Assembly: GCA_964478165.1 (NCBI GenBank)
Contig: CAYZGU010000028.1
Location: 1-63,236 of the forward strand
Direction: 5' to 3'
DNA from: CAYZGU01 sp964478165
Lineage (GTDB): Bacteria; Poribacteria; WGA-4E; JAJDTR01
DNA length: 63,236 nucleotides
The notes under the pieces are model-generated. The model ran no database searches, was not told where the DNA came from, and saw nothing but the letters and a program-made list of their open reading frames with translations. Shown in pieces: positions 9,334 through 18,888 of this stretch. Both the position numbers and the translations under genes were made by a program. The stretch's first letter is position 1. Each line of letters begins with the position of its first letter.

Positions 9334-9489
9334 ACCAGGACTCCTGTACAGAATTGACGTACACGCTTCACTTGGCGAACGGACTTCACTTCGGCGAAGG
9401 GTATAGTAGTAAAACGTCGTGAATCCCACTTCCGCTACACGCTGCGTCCATGAGGTGTGATTTATGAAAAAACGGCGGCTGTCTCGAAG

Positions 9490-9519
9490 ACTATAACACC
9501 TCGTAAAAAAGGTTGTCAA
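9490..9519 (-). promoter_or_regulatory. Putative sigma-70 promoter for the 9333-5911 leftward genes
   Basis: On the minus strand TTGACA (9514-9519) and TATAGT (9490-9495) are separated by 18 bases. The -35 is perfect and the -10 matches 5 of 6. Transcription would start about 150 bases before the TTG start at 9333. It lies within the apparent upstream extension of that reading frame, supporting the shorter protein. Confidence 0.55.
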
Positions 9520-9737
9520 CATGAATCTGGAATGGGAGAAGAGCTGATTGCCTTGCTTTCGTCAACAAGCAAGTGCGTACCACAGATTATGCATGCGTGA
9601 AAGCCGCGTGGGATGGTAGAATATACGGCTATTACTGATGTATGAGCGTGACAGAAGACTATTAGACTATTTATGCGCCGAACACGCATTGCTTGATTGC
9701 TTACGCTTCTTATAGAAAGATGTGGGGGTTAGAATTG

Positions 9738-9932
9738 ATGGGGATGGGATTGACGGAGATATTAGTTGTATGCTTAACGCTGGTGCTTTTTTTTGGCGCC
9801 AAACGTCTTCCTGGGCTCGTGCGCGGGATCAGAACGAGTGTAACATCATTTAGGTCTGAAATCCGGGACGAACCGAGTGATACGAATGACTCATCGGCAT
9901 CTGACGCGAGTAACGACAAGTCGAGTGTCTAG
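9738..9932 (+). CDS. TatA/TatE-like Sec-independent translocase subunit
   Basis: A 64-residue membrane protein. After the start come GLTEILVVCLTLVLFFG, a single transmembrane helix. The hallmark FFGAKRLPGLVRGI hinge and amphipathic helix follow, then an acidic and serine-rich tail. TatA forms the channel of the twin-arginine translocase that exports folded proteins. The FG-x-x-x-LP signature is intact. I chose the ATG at 9738, with GGGGG nine bases upstream. Two other in-frame starts (9693 and 9720) would add a few residues. No tatC or tatB homologue lies nearby, so the partner must be elsewhere. It stands alone between a leftward operon and tmk. Confidence 0.8.
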   Translation: MGMGLTEILVVCLTLVLFFGAKRLPGLVRGIRTSVTSFRSEIRDEPSDTNDSSASDASNDKSSV

Positions 9933-10464
9933 GCGTCTACTACGAAGGCCTCGAAAGTGGTGGCTTAGTATAACCGGTGGGCATACCAATTGATTATTGA
10001 GTGGTGACTAGTCCTTAGTTGATAGACTCTCACTATGTATGCTTTGCCATCCGATGTTAGTGACGTTGAGACGGATTCGGCACTCTCAGTATTTCGGCTC
10101 CAGATTCTTTTGTAATGTGTACGGACCTCCCTTAAAACTAGCGTTCAGCATAGGTGACAGAATTTTATCGCAGCATGCCTTTTTCATCTACTAGGTGGCG
10201 GCTGTACCAGTGATGACATGTGCTAAAAAGAGGATGCGATGTTCTCAGATTGGACTGGTAAGCCCATTTTAGTCAGAAGGAATCCTGAATTCACATTACG
10301 CGGTCTGTGGGGAATTGAATCGCCTGTTCTGGATCACATTTGTAGGTTGAATAGCTTGTCTCGATGCGGTTCCGCAGCTAGGCTGCGCTGCCTTGAATGC
10401 GTATCTCTGTTGACCATCCCGAGCCATGAAACGGGGGAAGAACGAAGGAAGTGAAAGGAAGATT
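9933..10464. other. Gap upstream of tmk; nothing recognised
   Basis: A plus-strand open frame at 10239-10454 has no recognisable motif and overlaps the alternative tmk start. No promoter stands out. Confidence 0.4.
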
Positions 10465-11112
10465 GTGGTAAAGAAGGGAATCTTCATTACATTTGAAGGA
10501 GTGGAGGGCGCGGGCAAAACTACGCAAATCACGCGTTTAGTCTCCGATCTCAAGAATAGGGGGCATGCAGTGATTCTCACGCGCGAACCAGGTGGGACTT
10601 TAATTTCGGAAGAGATTCGCAAGATTCTCCTTGATTCATCTCATGGATGCATGACGGCCGAGGCTGAACTGCTGCTGTATGCAGCTGCAAGGGCACAGCA
10701 TGTTGAGGAACTGATTTCGCCTGCGCTTGCACAAGGTCGCACCGTGATTTCAGATCGTTTCGGCGACGCAACGGTTGCGTATCAGGGTCATGGTCGTGGA
10801 TTGGACCTCGCTCTAATCCAACGCCTGAATCGGATTGCGACCGCTGGACTAGTTCCCGATTTGACTTTTGTGCTCGATTTGCCAGTGCAAATCGGGCTGG
10901 CACGTGTACGGCGAAGGCAAAGCACATTGGATCGTGTGGAGCTAGAAGACATTTCGTTTCATCAGCGCGTTCGAGATGGGTATCTGACCATTGCGAACAG
11001 AGAACCGCAGAGGATGGTAGTCATTAACACGCATCGAAGTGCCAGGTACGCGCACGAAGAAATCAAGACAGAGGTATATAAAAGGCTCAGAGATGCCAAA
11101 ACTCAAATTTAA
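10465..11112 (+). CDS. tmk: Thymidylate kinase
   Basis: Phosphorylates dTMP to dTDP for DNA synthesis. The P-loop is FEGVEGAGKTTQ near the N-terminus, LTREPGG contains the DR(E)-type nucleotide-binding residues, ISDRFGDATVAYQG binds dTMP, and a LID region RRRQSTLDRVE follows. The product is about 215 residues, the usual size. I prefer the GTG at 10465, preceded by AAAGGAAG. The ATG at 10426 would add 13 charged residues and has no ribosome site. holB follows 83 bases downstream. The tmk-holB pairing is common in bacteria and links nucleotide supply to the replisome. metG comes next, again a frequent neighbour. Confidence 0.96.
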   Translation: MVKKGIFITFEGVEGAGKTTQITRLVSDLKNRGHAVILTREPGGTLISEEIRKILLDSSHGCMTAEAELLLYAAARAQHVEELISPALAQGRTVISDRFGDATVAYQGHGRGLDLALIQRLNRIATAGLVPDLTFVLDLPVQIGLARVRRRQSTLDRVELEDISFHQRVRDGYLTIANREPQRMVVINTHRSARYAHEEIKTEVYKRLRDAKTQI

Positions 11113-11195
11113 GTCAGAATGAAATAGGACAAAAATTTACATATGTAGTTCATTTTATGAGTCCTGATTTTTGGTCTCTCACATTGCAGGAATTT

Positions 11196-12170
11196 ATGCA
11201 ACTCTCAATCGTAGGTCACGAACAGATAATTGCTCAATTCCACCAAGCAATCCGATCAGATCGGATTGGTGGTTCATATCTATTTTCCGGTCCATCGCAG
11301 ATCGGTAAGGGTACAGTTGCGCGGTTTTTTGCAAAAATCGTTTGTTGCCCTGAACCAGATGAAGAGCCTTGTGAGAACTGTGTGTCTTGTCATAAGGTCG
11401 ATGCGGATAATCACCCAGATGTTCTCATCGTCCGACCGTTGGGAACGTGGATAAAAATCGACCAGATTCGCGAATTTCAAAAAAGAATCATCTATCGTCC
11501 GGTTGAGAGCTCAAGAAAAATCGTCATTGTACAAGAAGCGGAACGGATGAATTTGGAAGCCGCCAATTGTCTGCTAAAAACACTTGAAGAACCTCCATCC
11601 CAAGCTGTCTTGATACTTCTGACCGCTAATCGTGATGTGCTGCTGCCTACTATTACATCGCGTTGTCAGATTGTCCAGTTCCATCCGTTACCAGTGCATG
11701 AATTGTCTCGTTACTTGTCGGAGCGGCACTCTCTTGATAAGTCACAGGCAGATTCTATGGCTCTGATGGCGGGCGGCGCAGTTGGGAAAGCCTTGAATCT
11801 TCTTGAATTGCCGATCGGAGAAGGGAGTGAGCATGGAGAGGGGTATGCTTTGAATATCCCTGAAATTCTTGTGACGAAGGATTTGCTCTCTGTATTTCGA
11901 ATTGCCGAATGCTTGAATAATAATCCGGATGAATTGGACGGCCTTTTGACATGGTACCGGGATCTCTTGTTATTGCACCAAGGCGCCTCAATCGAATTAC
12001 TCACTCATGCTTCGCATGCTGATACGCTTAAGCACATTGTTCGGGACTATTCGAGGCTGCGGCTGGAATCTGCAATCAAGACAATCTTCGAAACGAAAGA
12101 AGCACTCTCTCGGAATGTGAATTCGATGTTGGCGCTGGAAGTAATGACCTTGAACTTGTTGAAGAATTAA
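11196..12170 (+). CDS. holB: DNA polymerase III delta-prime subunit
   Basis: Part of the clamp loader that opens the sliding clamp at primed DNA. The product (about 324 residues) begins MQLSIVGHEQIIAQF. It has the degenerate Walker A loop GPSQIGKGT, a four-Cys zinc module (Cys residues in CCPEPDEEPCENCVSC), and sensor-1 SRC in TITSRCQIVQF. The helical collar domain lies at the C-terminus. I chose the ATG at 11196 because CAGGAA lies just upstream. The ATG at 11157 would add 13 residues without a ribosome site. It follows tmk and precedes metG by 24 bases, so the three genes probably form an operon. Confidence 0.92.
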   Translation: MQLSIVGHEQIIAQFHQAIRSDRIGGSYLFSGPSQIGKGTVARFFAKIVCCPEPDEEPCENCVSCHKVDADNHPDVLIVRPLGTWIKIDQIREFQKRIIYRPVESSRKIVIVQEAERMNLEAANCLLKTLEEPPSQAVLILLTANRDVLLPTITSRCQIVQFHPLPVHELSRYLSERHSLDKSQADSMALMAGGAVGKALNLLELPIGEGSEHGEGYALNIPEILVTKDLLSVFRIAECLNNNPDELDGLLTWYRDLLLLHQGASIELLTHASHADTLKHIVRDYSRLRLESAIKTIFETKEALSRNVNSMLALEVMTLNLLKN

Positions 12171-12194
12171 ATCCAAGGAGCACACTGCAAAATC

Positions 12195-14102
12195 ATGAGC
12201 AAATTCTACATTACCACGCCTATCTACTACGTGAACGCCGAACCACACACCGGACATGCGTATACGACAATCGCCGCCGATGTTCTTGCAAGATATCATC
12301 GGTTGAAAGGTGACGACGTTATGTTTCTGACTGGCATCGACGAGCACGGTGAGAACATTGAGAAAATCGCTGCTCAGAATGGAGTCCCACCACAAGCCTA
12401 CTGCGATATGATGGCGCCCACGTTCAGTGAGTTGTGGACAAAGCTTGATATCTCACATGATGTTTTTCTGCGTACTACAAGCGTGCTTCACCAAACTGGT
12501 GTAAGGAAGTTGCTTAGCGCGCTCTACGAAACAGGTGATATCTACAAGGACAAATATAGAGGATATTACTGTCGTCCATGCGAGCGTTTCTTCACTGAGA
12601 AAGAACAGAGCCAAGAAAAGGTTTGTCCAATCCATAAATTACCCTTGGAGTGGGTCGAGGAGGAAAACTATTTCTTCGCTCTGTCGAGATATCAGGATCG
12701 GCTAATCGAACATATCCGGGACAACCCCCAATTTATTCAGCCGGACAGTCGTCGTAACGAAATGATGAGTGTGTTACAATCAGGATTGGAAAATGTAAGC
12801 ATTTCGCGAGCCTCTGTATCCTGGGGAATTCCACTCCCGTTCGATTCTGAACATATCTCATATGTTTGGATTGAGGCTTTAACTAACTATATTACTGCCC
12901 TCGATTATAGCGGAGACCGAGAGAATTATTGCAAATACTGGCCTGCCGATGTCCATTTGATGGCAAAGGATATCGCGCGTTTCCACGCGATTATGTGGCC
13001 TGCCATGCTTATGGCGCTAGAGTTGCCTCTTCCGAGGCAGATTGTGGTCCACGGTTTTTTGACAAACGAGGGCGAAAAGATTAGCAAGACAAAGGGAAAT
13101 GTCATCGACATGCCTGGTTTGATTGATGAGTTTGGATTGGATGCTTTTCGGTATTTCTTTATGCGAGAATTCAGCTTTGGCAATGACGGAGACTACAGGA
13201 AGGATCGTTTCATTCTACGATATAATGCCGATCTCGCAAACGATCTCGGAAACCTACTCAATCGGACACTTGGACTTGTGGTAAAGAATTTCGAATCGAT
13301 TCCTCAGCCGACAATGCCAGGTGAATTTGACGAGGAAGTGAAACAGATGGGGCAGGAGACGATCTCGAAGGTCGACACGTTGATGGGCGAATGTTCATTT
13401 GATATGGCGTTGGAGGAACTTTGGGAATTCGTGCGACGAATCAACCGATACATTCAACAAACAGAGGTCTGGACGCTTGCCAAAGCAGCTGACTCCAGGC
13501 CTCGTATGGGAACCATCTTGTATAACAGCATGGAAGCATTAAGGATCATTGCGGTGCTTCTTTCGCCGTTTATGCCAAGTACGTCAGTTCGCATGCGTTA
13601 CCAACTGGGTCTCGGTGACCCCTCGGACGCGGAGCGTCTGCATACCCTTCTCAACTGGGGCGGATTGCCTCCTGGCCAGCCACTGGGCAAAGCCGAACCG
13701 ATTTTTCCTCGAATTGAGATGAAGAAGCCTACATCTATCTCAATTCCCGACGTTGAAGCGCCGGAAATTGAGGTGGATGGGTTGGTGTCAATTGATGACT
13801 TCGAGAAACTAGATCTACGTGTCGGAAAGATTCTTAGCGCTGTGAAGGTGGCTGGTTCCGAGCGACTGTTGCAGTTAGAGGTCGATATCGGAGGGGCGAA
13901 ACGCAGAATCGTTGCGGGTATCGCCGACCACTATGAACAAGATGGCCTGGTTGGAAAACAGGTCATCGTGCTGGTAAATCTTCGGCCGGCAAAGATACGT
14001 GGTATTGAATCCCAGGGAATGGTGTTAGCGGCGAGTAGTGAGAACGAGCTCGCGTTAGCGACTCTTGAAAAGGAACTTCCTGCTGGAACGCGGCTTCGAT
14101 GA
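12195..14102 (+). CDS. metG: Methionyl-tRNA synthetase with C-terminal tRNA-binding domain
   Basis: Charges initiator and elongator tRNA-Met. The class I signatures are present: the HIGH motif as PHTGHAYTT near residue 20 and KMSKS as KISKTKGN near residue 297. A zinc-binding insertion holds the CRPC and CPIH pairs. The anticodon-binding helical domain follows, then an EMAP/Arc1p-like OB fold from about residue 530 (DFEKLDLRVGKIL through GMVLAAS). The length (635) fits the form carrying this C-terminal domain, which mediates dimerisation and tRNA binding. AAGGAG lies somewhat far upstream of the ATG. It ends the tmk-holB-metG run; a 770-base gap follows. Confidence 0.98.
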   Translation: MSKFYITTPIYYVNAEPHTGHAYTTIAADVLARYHRLKGDDVMFLTGIDEHGENIEKIAAQNGVPPQAYCDMMAPTFSELWTKLDISHDVFLRTTSVLHQTGVRKLLSALYETGDIYKDKYRGYYCRPCERFFTEKEQSQEKVCPIHKLPLEWVEEENYFFALSRYQDRLIEHIRDNPQFIQPDSRRNEMMSVLQSGLENVSISRASVSWGIPLPFDSEHISYVWIEALTNYITALDYSGDRENYCKYWPADVHLMAKDIARFHAIMWPAMLMALELPLPRQIVVHGFLTNEGEKISKTKGNVIDMPGLIDEFGLDAFRYFFMREFSFGNDGDYRKDRFILRYNADLANDLGNLLNRTLGLVVKNFESIPQPTMPGEFDEEVKQMGQETISKVDTLMGECSFDMALEELWEFVRRINRYIQQTEVWTLAKAADSRPRMGTILYNSMEALRIIAVLLSPFMPSTSVRMRYQLGLGDPSDAERLHTLLNWGGLPPGQPLGKAEPIFPRIEMKKPTSISIPDVEAPEIEVDGLVSIDDFEKLDLRVGKILSAVKVAGSERLLQLEVDIGGAKRRIVAGIADHYEQDGLVGKQVIVLVNLRPAKIRGIESQGMVLAASSENELALATLEKELPAGTRLR

Positions 14103-14872
14103 TTCTGTCTTGGGACTCATCTGATTTCCGTCCTTTTGTACAACAGCAATCTGCAAGGTGTTATCCTACCGATCTTATTTTGGTTTTACTAGAATCCTTG
14201 CGCTATCGTATTCTTCTCCACATTTCCCAATATCGTCGTTGATAGGGTGCTGCCAAGCTTTTCCGTATTAGTTCGAACGTGTGAATTTCGTGCTTCCTGC
14301 TCCAACTGCGATAAAAGACGATTTCGCCATCGTTCCATAGCTCTGGCGAATTGTTGTCTAACGCAAGCGAACTGGGTACACTTCTTGACCCATACTAGTA
14401 TTAGGGTTAATCCGGCTAGTTTCAGTGTATGCGGTTTCTGACTCTCTTGTGGCAAAACGGATTTGTGATGATTAGCACGAATTGTGGAGCCTGTCGAATT
14501 CTCGTAATCCGCAGTAATCCGTTGTGTCTTTGTGCGATTAATAAGCAGCACATAGAAGATAGATTTACCCGTCGTTCCTTTCTTAAACAGGATTACCCTA
14601 GATTTTCGAGTTGGTTGGACTTTGAGGCCCAGATATCAGTGTTGCAAGGACAAAACATTTTACTGTTAGAAGAGAAGATGGGAGTTTTTGTCTCCGTTGT
14701 AACTGTCGTTAGCTTATCGCTCAGAATTCTTCCGATAGATTATCCAATCTAATGGCGTCAAGTGTTAGTGTTTGCAGCATCGGTTGGTATAATAGCAATA
14801 ATGATCTCTTGTGTTTTTTGCCCATTTATGATATAATCCCAAAACCCTTGATGGCGGAGGAGGAAGGTGGAT
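14103..14872. other. 770-base gap between metG and the ThuA-like gene
   Basis: Open stretches exist on both strands (14429-14752 plus, 14189-14551 minus) but neither has a recognisable motif. The minus one contains an Arg/Glu-rich helix-like segment. A TATAAT lies at 14832-14837. Confidence 0.4.
14809..14837 (+). promoter_or_regulatory. Possible promoter for the ThuA-like gene
   Basis: A perfect TATAAT (14832-14837) is preceded at 17 bases by TTGTGT, a weak -35 box. The ATG at 14873 lies 35 bases further on, giving a short leader with a strong GGAGGAGG. Confidence 0.35.
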
Positions 14873-15502
14873 ATGGAAAAGATACAGACGCTTGTTTTTG
14901 CGGGTGGCGCGATTCATGATTGGCAGGGGTGCAGTCAACAGATAATTGAAACCCTTTCACGACGAAATGAGTTTGAAATCACCAAGGTGGAAGATGATCT
15001 TGATGTGTTAAGTGCGCCGAATCTCGATTCGTATGATTTGATCGTGTTCTACTATACAATGGGTGACATTTCAGATTCCCAAAAGAATGGTTTGCTTAAC
15101 CATATTTCTTCTGGAAAAGGCTTTGTTGGTGTCCACTCGGCGGCGGATTCGTTTAGGGAATGCCCAGAGTATCGCGCAATGGTTGGTGGGCATTTTGTCA
15201 TGCATCCTCACTATCGGGATTACCAGGTAAGTGTGATCGATACGGAGCATTCGATTACGGAGGGGCTAGTGGAATTCATGGTCTCTGATGAGCAGTACAT
15301 TCTAGAATACGATTCAGGGGTAAATGTTCTGGCGTCGGCGCTATGGAAGGGCTCAGCAATGCCGGTTGTATGGACCAAGAATTGGGGAAAAGGACGTGTC
15401 TTCTATCTTGCGCTTGGTCATGATCCGGTCGCATGCCGACATTCCGCGTTTGGTACGCTCCTTGAACGTGGAGCACTGTGGGCCTCAGCCTCTGCTGAGT
15501 GA
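14873..15502 (+). CDS. ThuA-like domain protein (class I glutamine amidotransferase-like fold)
   Basis: A 209-residue soluble protein of the ThuA family, which is linked to trehalose or other sugar use. Recognisable parts are LVFAGGAIHDW at the N-terminus, the central GFVGVHSAADSF strand, VGGHFVMHPHY, and the late PVVWTKNWGKGRVFYLALGH, a highly conserved ThuA ending. The nucleophile Cys of true amidotransferases is absent, as usual in this family. I chose the ATG at 14873 over a GTG at 14867 because GGAGGAGG (14856-14863) gives better spacing. It precedes recX by about 30 bases. ThuA proteins often sit with Gfo/Idh oxidoreductases; here those are elsewhere in the window. Confidence 0.88.
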   Translation: MEKIQTLVFAGGAIHDWQGCSQQIIETLSRRNEFEITKVEDDLDVLSAPNLDSYDLIVFYYTMGDISDSQKNGLLNHISSGKGFVGVHSAADSFRECPEYRAMVGGHFVMHPHYRDYQVSVIDTEHSITEGLVEFMVSDEQYILEYDSGVNVLASALWKGSAMPVVWTKNWGKGRVFYLALGHDPVACRHSAFGTLLERGALWASASAE

Positions 15503-15535
15503 GGAATCAACTCAGGTTTGATTCTAATTAAGCTG

Positions 15536-16168
15536 ATGAAAAAGACGATTTCAGATCTCCGTACTCGAGAGGCACGGCCGTCTCTGTGTGAAATGTTTCT
15601 GGATGGTGAGCCCTTTGATGTAGTGCATACCAGCGTAATAACAAAATTCGGATTTCGGATCGGTTTGCAAATCGAACAGACAGTACTGAAGAAACTGATT
15701 GCTGCCGATGAATTGATGCGCGCAAAGAATCATGCGAAAGTTCTTCTTGAATCGAAGGTGTTTAGCAAGGAACGATTGGTGGAAGAGCTTGAGAAACAGG
15801 GATTTAGTGAGCGCTCAATTCGGGCAACGCGAGACTATTTTGAGAGACTTGGGTATCTCAAGGATCTGAAATACGCTCAGAATTGGGTGGATAGTCGTCA
15901 GCGGTCGAATCCTAGAAGTAAGAATTTGTTGTTGCATGAACTCCTCAACAAGGGTGTCGACGGAGCTACGGCAGACCGAGTCCTTCGAAAAATCGGCGAT
16001 GAGGACGAACAGCGACTTGCGCTTCTAATTGCGCAGAAGCAAGTCCGTCGTTACAATTCCCTTCCGCAGCATGTGGCCGAACGACGCTTGCGCGGATTTC
16101 TGATGAGGCGTGGTTTTGATCGTTCTGCCATTCAAAGGACGGTAAAACAAGTCCTAGAATCTGAATAA
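15536..16168 (+). CDS. recX: RecX-family regulatory protein
   Basis: RecX binds RecA filaments and limits recombination. The 210-residue product has three repeats of the RecX three-helix unit: AKVLLESKVFSKERLVEEL, the central YLKDLKYAQNWVDSR with LLLHELLNKGVD, and RRLRGFLMRRGFDRSAI near the end. The order and spacing match the family. I use the ATG at 15536; a TTG at 15518 is also in frame. No clear ribosome site is visible for either. The alaS start lies only 21 bases downstream, so the two are probably co-transcribed. recA-recX-alaS is a common bacterial order, but recA is missing here and a ThuA-like gene takes its place. Confidence 0.88.
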   Translation: MKKTISDLRTREARPSLCEMFLDGEPFDVVHTSVITKFGFRIGLQIEQTVLKKLIAADELMRAKNHAKVLLESKVFSKERLVEELEKQGFSERSIRATRDYFERLGYLKDLKYAQNWVDSRQRSNPRSKNLLLHELLNKGVDGATADRVLRKIGDEDEQRLALLIAQKQVRRYNSLPQHVAERRLRGFLMRRGFDRSAIQRTVKQVLESE

Positions 16169-16189
16169 ATCGTTCATGGTGAATCGGTA

Positions 16190-18841
16190 ATGACATCTGA
16201 TGAAATTCGATTAACCTTCTTAGACTTTTTCCGCAAACATCAGCACACGCTTGTTTCTAGCGCGCCGCTTATTCCTGCGGACGACCCAACTCTTTTGTTC
16301 ACGAATGCCGGGATGAATCAGTTCAAGGATGTTTTTCTCGGTATGGGGAAACGGGATTACAAACGGGCCGTTGATACTCAGAAGTGTATGCGGGTCAGTG
16401 GCAAGCATAATGATCTGGAGGAAGTCGGCTACTCGAAATCGCACCACACCTTTTTTGAGATGCTGGGCAACTGGTCATTCGGAGACTACTACAAACGCGA
16501 GGCTATCACCTTTGCATGGGAATTGGTGACAGATGTCTGGAAAATGCCCAAGGACCGCTTGTGGGCGAGTGTACATCTTGAAGACGATGAGGCTGAGGAC
16601 CTCTGGTACGAGGCAACGGATTTGCCCGCCGGACGTGTGTGTCGATTTGACAAAGACAACTTCTGGCAGATGGGGGCCACTGGGCCGTGTGGTCCATGTT
16701 CGGAACTCCATATAGACCTCGGTGAAGAGGCGTGTCCGAATCCCGATGTGGATCACGAGTGCGGGGTGAATACGTGTGACCGTTACCGCGAATTTTGGAA
16801 TTTGGTGTTTATTCAGTATAATCGGGATGATAAGCGCAACTTGCATCCTCTTCCGGAAACTCACGTTGATACCGGAATGGGCTTCGAGCGGGTAGTTGCG
16901 ATTCTGCAAGGCGAGGATTCGAACTATAAAACCGATGTTTTCGCGCCGCTAATTGACACTATCGCGAGTATCACTAATAGTGCGTACTCTGACGATGTCG
17001 AGGGTGTTCCGCACCGCGTCATCGCGGATCATGCGCGTTGTTTGACGTTTGCAATCGGAGACGGCGTTATGCCCTCTAATGAAGGGCGAGGATATGTCGT
17101 TCGCCGAATTCTCCGTCGCGCGGTTGTTTACGGAAAACGGCTAGGAATGAGTACACCGTTCTTGTATAAAATCGTAGACAAGGTTATCGATCTGTTGGGA
17201 GACACTTTTCCTGAGGTGCGCCCTCGTCAAGGCTTTATCAAGAAGATAATCCAATCCGAGGAAGGCCGTTTTCAGGAGACATTAGACCGCGGATTGGAAC
17301 GCTTTGAGGTATCGCTTGCGACCATGCAGACTCAACAAGAGAAAGCCGTTCTTCCTGGTGAGCGCGCTTTTGAATTATACGACACATTTGGCTTTCCCTT
17401 GGACTTAACCCAGATTCTTGCTCGTGAACGGGGCGTATCCGTTGATGAAACAGGGTTTGAGAAGCGTATGAACCAGCAGCGTGACCGGAGTCGTGCGGAT
17501 TGGAATGCAGCTGGCGGGAGTAGCAGCGGGGAGAGCATCTATGCTGAGATTTTGGATGAATCAGGAAAGTCGGAATTTGTGGGGTATGAAAGGTTCGAGA
17601 CGGAATCGGAGATTGTTGCGCTCATCCAAGAGGGCGAGCTCGTATCAAGCGCTCATGAAGGTGATGAAGTCTCTGTTTTCCTAAACCGGACGCCTTTCTA
17701 TGGCGAATCAGGTGGCCAGATTGGCGATGCTGGGCACATTGAGGGCCACCGCAGCAAACTTGAAGTCATCGATACTCTCAAACCTGCCACCAATCTTGTT
17801 CTCCACAAGTGCAAAGTCCTGATCGGTGAGATTAGCGTTCAGGCAACAGTTGGCGCCGAAATTGATGGAGATCGACGGAGGCATGTTTCCGCGAGTCATA
17901 CAGCGACACATATCCTTCACGCAGTTCTGCGGACTGTTCTCGGCACTCACGTTGGCCAAGCAGGTTCGCTCGTTCAACAGGGGCGGCTTCGCTTTGATTT
18001 CACTCATTACGGGGCGGTTGCACAGAGCGTATTGTATGATATTGAGGAGCTCATCAACGACAAGATTCGGCTGAATGATAAGATCGAACTCGCTGTCATG
18101 CCGCTTCAGCAAGCAAAGGATCGAGGCGCACTTGCTTTTTTTGGTGACAAGTATGGCGAGATTGTTCGCCTAGTTGAAATGGGTGATTACAGCAAAGAAC
18201 TCTGCGGTGGGACCCATGTTAAAGCGACGGGTGAGATTGGCCTCGTGAAGCTAATCAGTGAAAGCGGTGTCGCTGCCGGGGTGCGTCGTATCGAAGCGTT
18301 AACTGGGTTAAAAGCACACAAGATCGTGCGAGTCCAAGATGAAACGTTGTCCAAGCTCGGCGAGATGTTCCGGATACCTACGCACCTTGTGGAGAACCGT
18401 ATTCAGGTTCTGGTTCGGGAAAATCGCACGCTACAGGGGGAGATTCAGAAACTACAGGATAAATTGGCCGCGTCGAATCTGGATGAATTCGTTCAACAGG
18501 CGATAGTTGTCGATGATATTCAGGTTGTCGCGACAATTGTTGAAAATACTAGTAAGGACCGACTTCGCCATCTCGTTGATGAACTCAAGGTGCGCATTGA
18601 GTCGGGCGTGATTGTTTTAGCGAGCGTAGAGGCCGACGAAGTGAGCTTTATCGCCGGGGTCACGCCAGGGCTCGTCAAGGATCCGGGTTTACATGCGGGA
18701 AACATTCTTCAGTCAGTCGTGAAACTTGCTGATGGCCGGGGTGGTGGACGACCAGATTTGGCACAAGGGGGGAGCAAAAGTCCTATTAAGGCAAAACTCG
18801 CTATTGAACAAGTCGGTAAGATCGTTGCCGAGCAATTGTAG
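16190..18841 (+). CDS. alaS: Alanyl-tRNA synthetase
   Basis: Charges tRNA-Ala and edits mischarged Ser or Gly. The 883-residue product has the class II catalytic core from the start (FTNAGMNQFKDVFLG, KHNDLEEVG, HHTFFEMLGNWSFGDYYK). The tRNA-recognition helices follow. The editing domain carries its zinc motif as HTATHILH plus CGGTH. A coiled-coil and DHHA1 C-terminal domain ends in GGRGGGRPDLAQGG. All key motifs are intact and the size is standard. It follows recX closely and precedes a small membrane protein by 47 bases. Confidence 0.98.
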   Translation: MTSDEIRLTFLDFFRKHQHTLVSSAPLIPADDPTLLFTNAGMNQFKDVFLGMGKRDYKRAVDTQKCMRVSGKHNDLEEVGYSKSHHTFFEMLGNWSFGDYYKREAITFAWELVTDVWKMPKDRLWASVHLEDDEAEDLWYEATDLPAGRVCRFDKDNFWQMGATGPCGPCSELHIDLGEEACPNPDVDHECGVNTCDRYREFWNLVFIQYNRDDKRNLHPLPETHVDTGMGFERVVAILQGEDSNYKTDVFAPLIDTIASITNSAYSDDVEGVPHRVIADHARCLTFAIGDGVMPSNEGRGYVVRRILRRAVVYGKRLGMSTPFLYKIVDKVIDLLGDTFPEVRPRQGFIKKIIQSEEGRFQETLDRGLERFEVSLATMQTQQEKAVLPGERAFELYDTFGFPLDLTQILARERGVSVDETGFEKRMNQQRDRSRADWNAAGGSSSGESIYAEILDESGKSEFVGYERFETESEIVALIQEGELVSSAHEGDEVSVFLNRTPFYGESGGQIGDAGHIEGHRSKLEVIDTLKPATNLVLHKCKVLIGEISVQATVGAEIDGDRRRHVSASHTATHILHAVLRTVLGTHVGQAGSLVQQGRLRFDFTHYGAVAQSVLYDIEELINDKIRLNDKIELAVMPLQQAKDRGALAFFGDKYGEIVRLVEMGDYSKELCGGTHVKATGEIGLVKLISESGVAAGVRRIEALTGLKAHKIVRVQDETLSKLGEMFRIPTHLVENRIQVLVRENRTLQGEIQKLQDKLAASNLDEFVQQAIVVDDIQVVATIVENTSKDRLRHLVDELKVRIESGVIVLASVEADEVSFIAGVTPGLVKDPGLHAGNILQSVVKLADGRGGGRPDLAQGGSKSPIKAKLAIEQVGKIVAEQL

Positions 18842-18888
18842 AAAGTTAGTTAATCTCCATAAACTGTCTCTATAGAGGAAAAAATATT

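Noticed and set aside
7927..9522. Full-length 531-residue version of the ATP-grasp-like protein
   Set aside because: A TTG start with AGGAG at 9333 and a promoter at 9490-9519 within the extra part argue for the shorter protein.
14189..14752. Two overlapping open frames on opposite strands in the metG-ThuA gap
   Set aside because: Neither shows a recognisable motif, ribosome site or strong protein-like composition.
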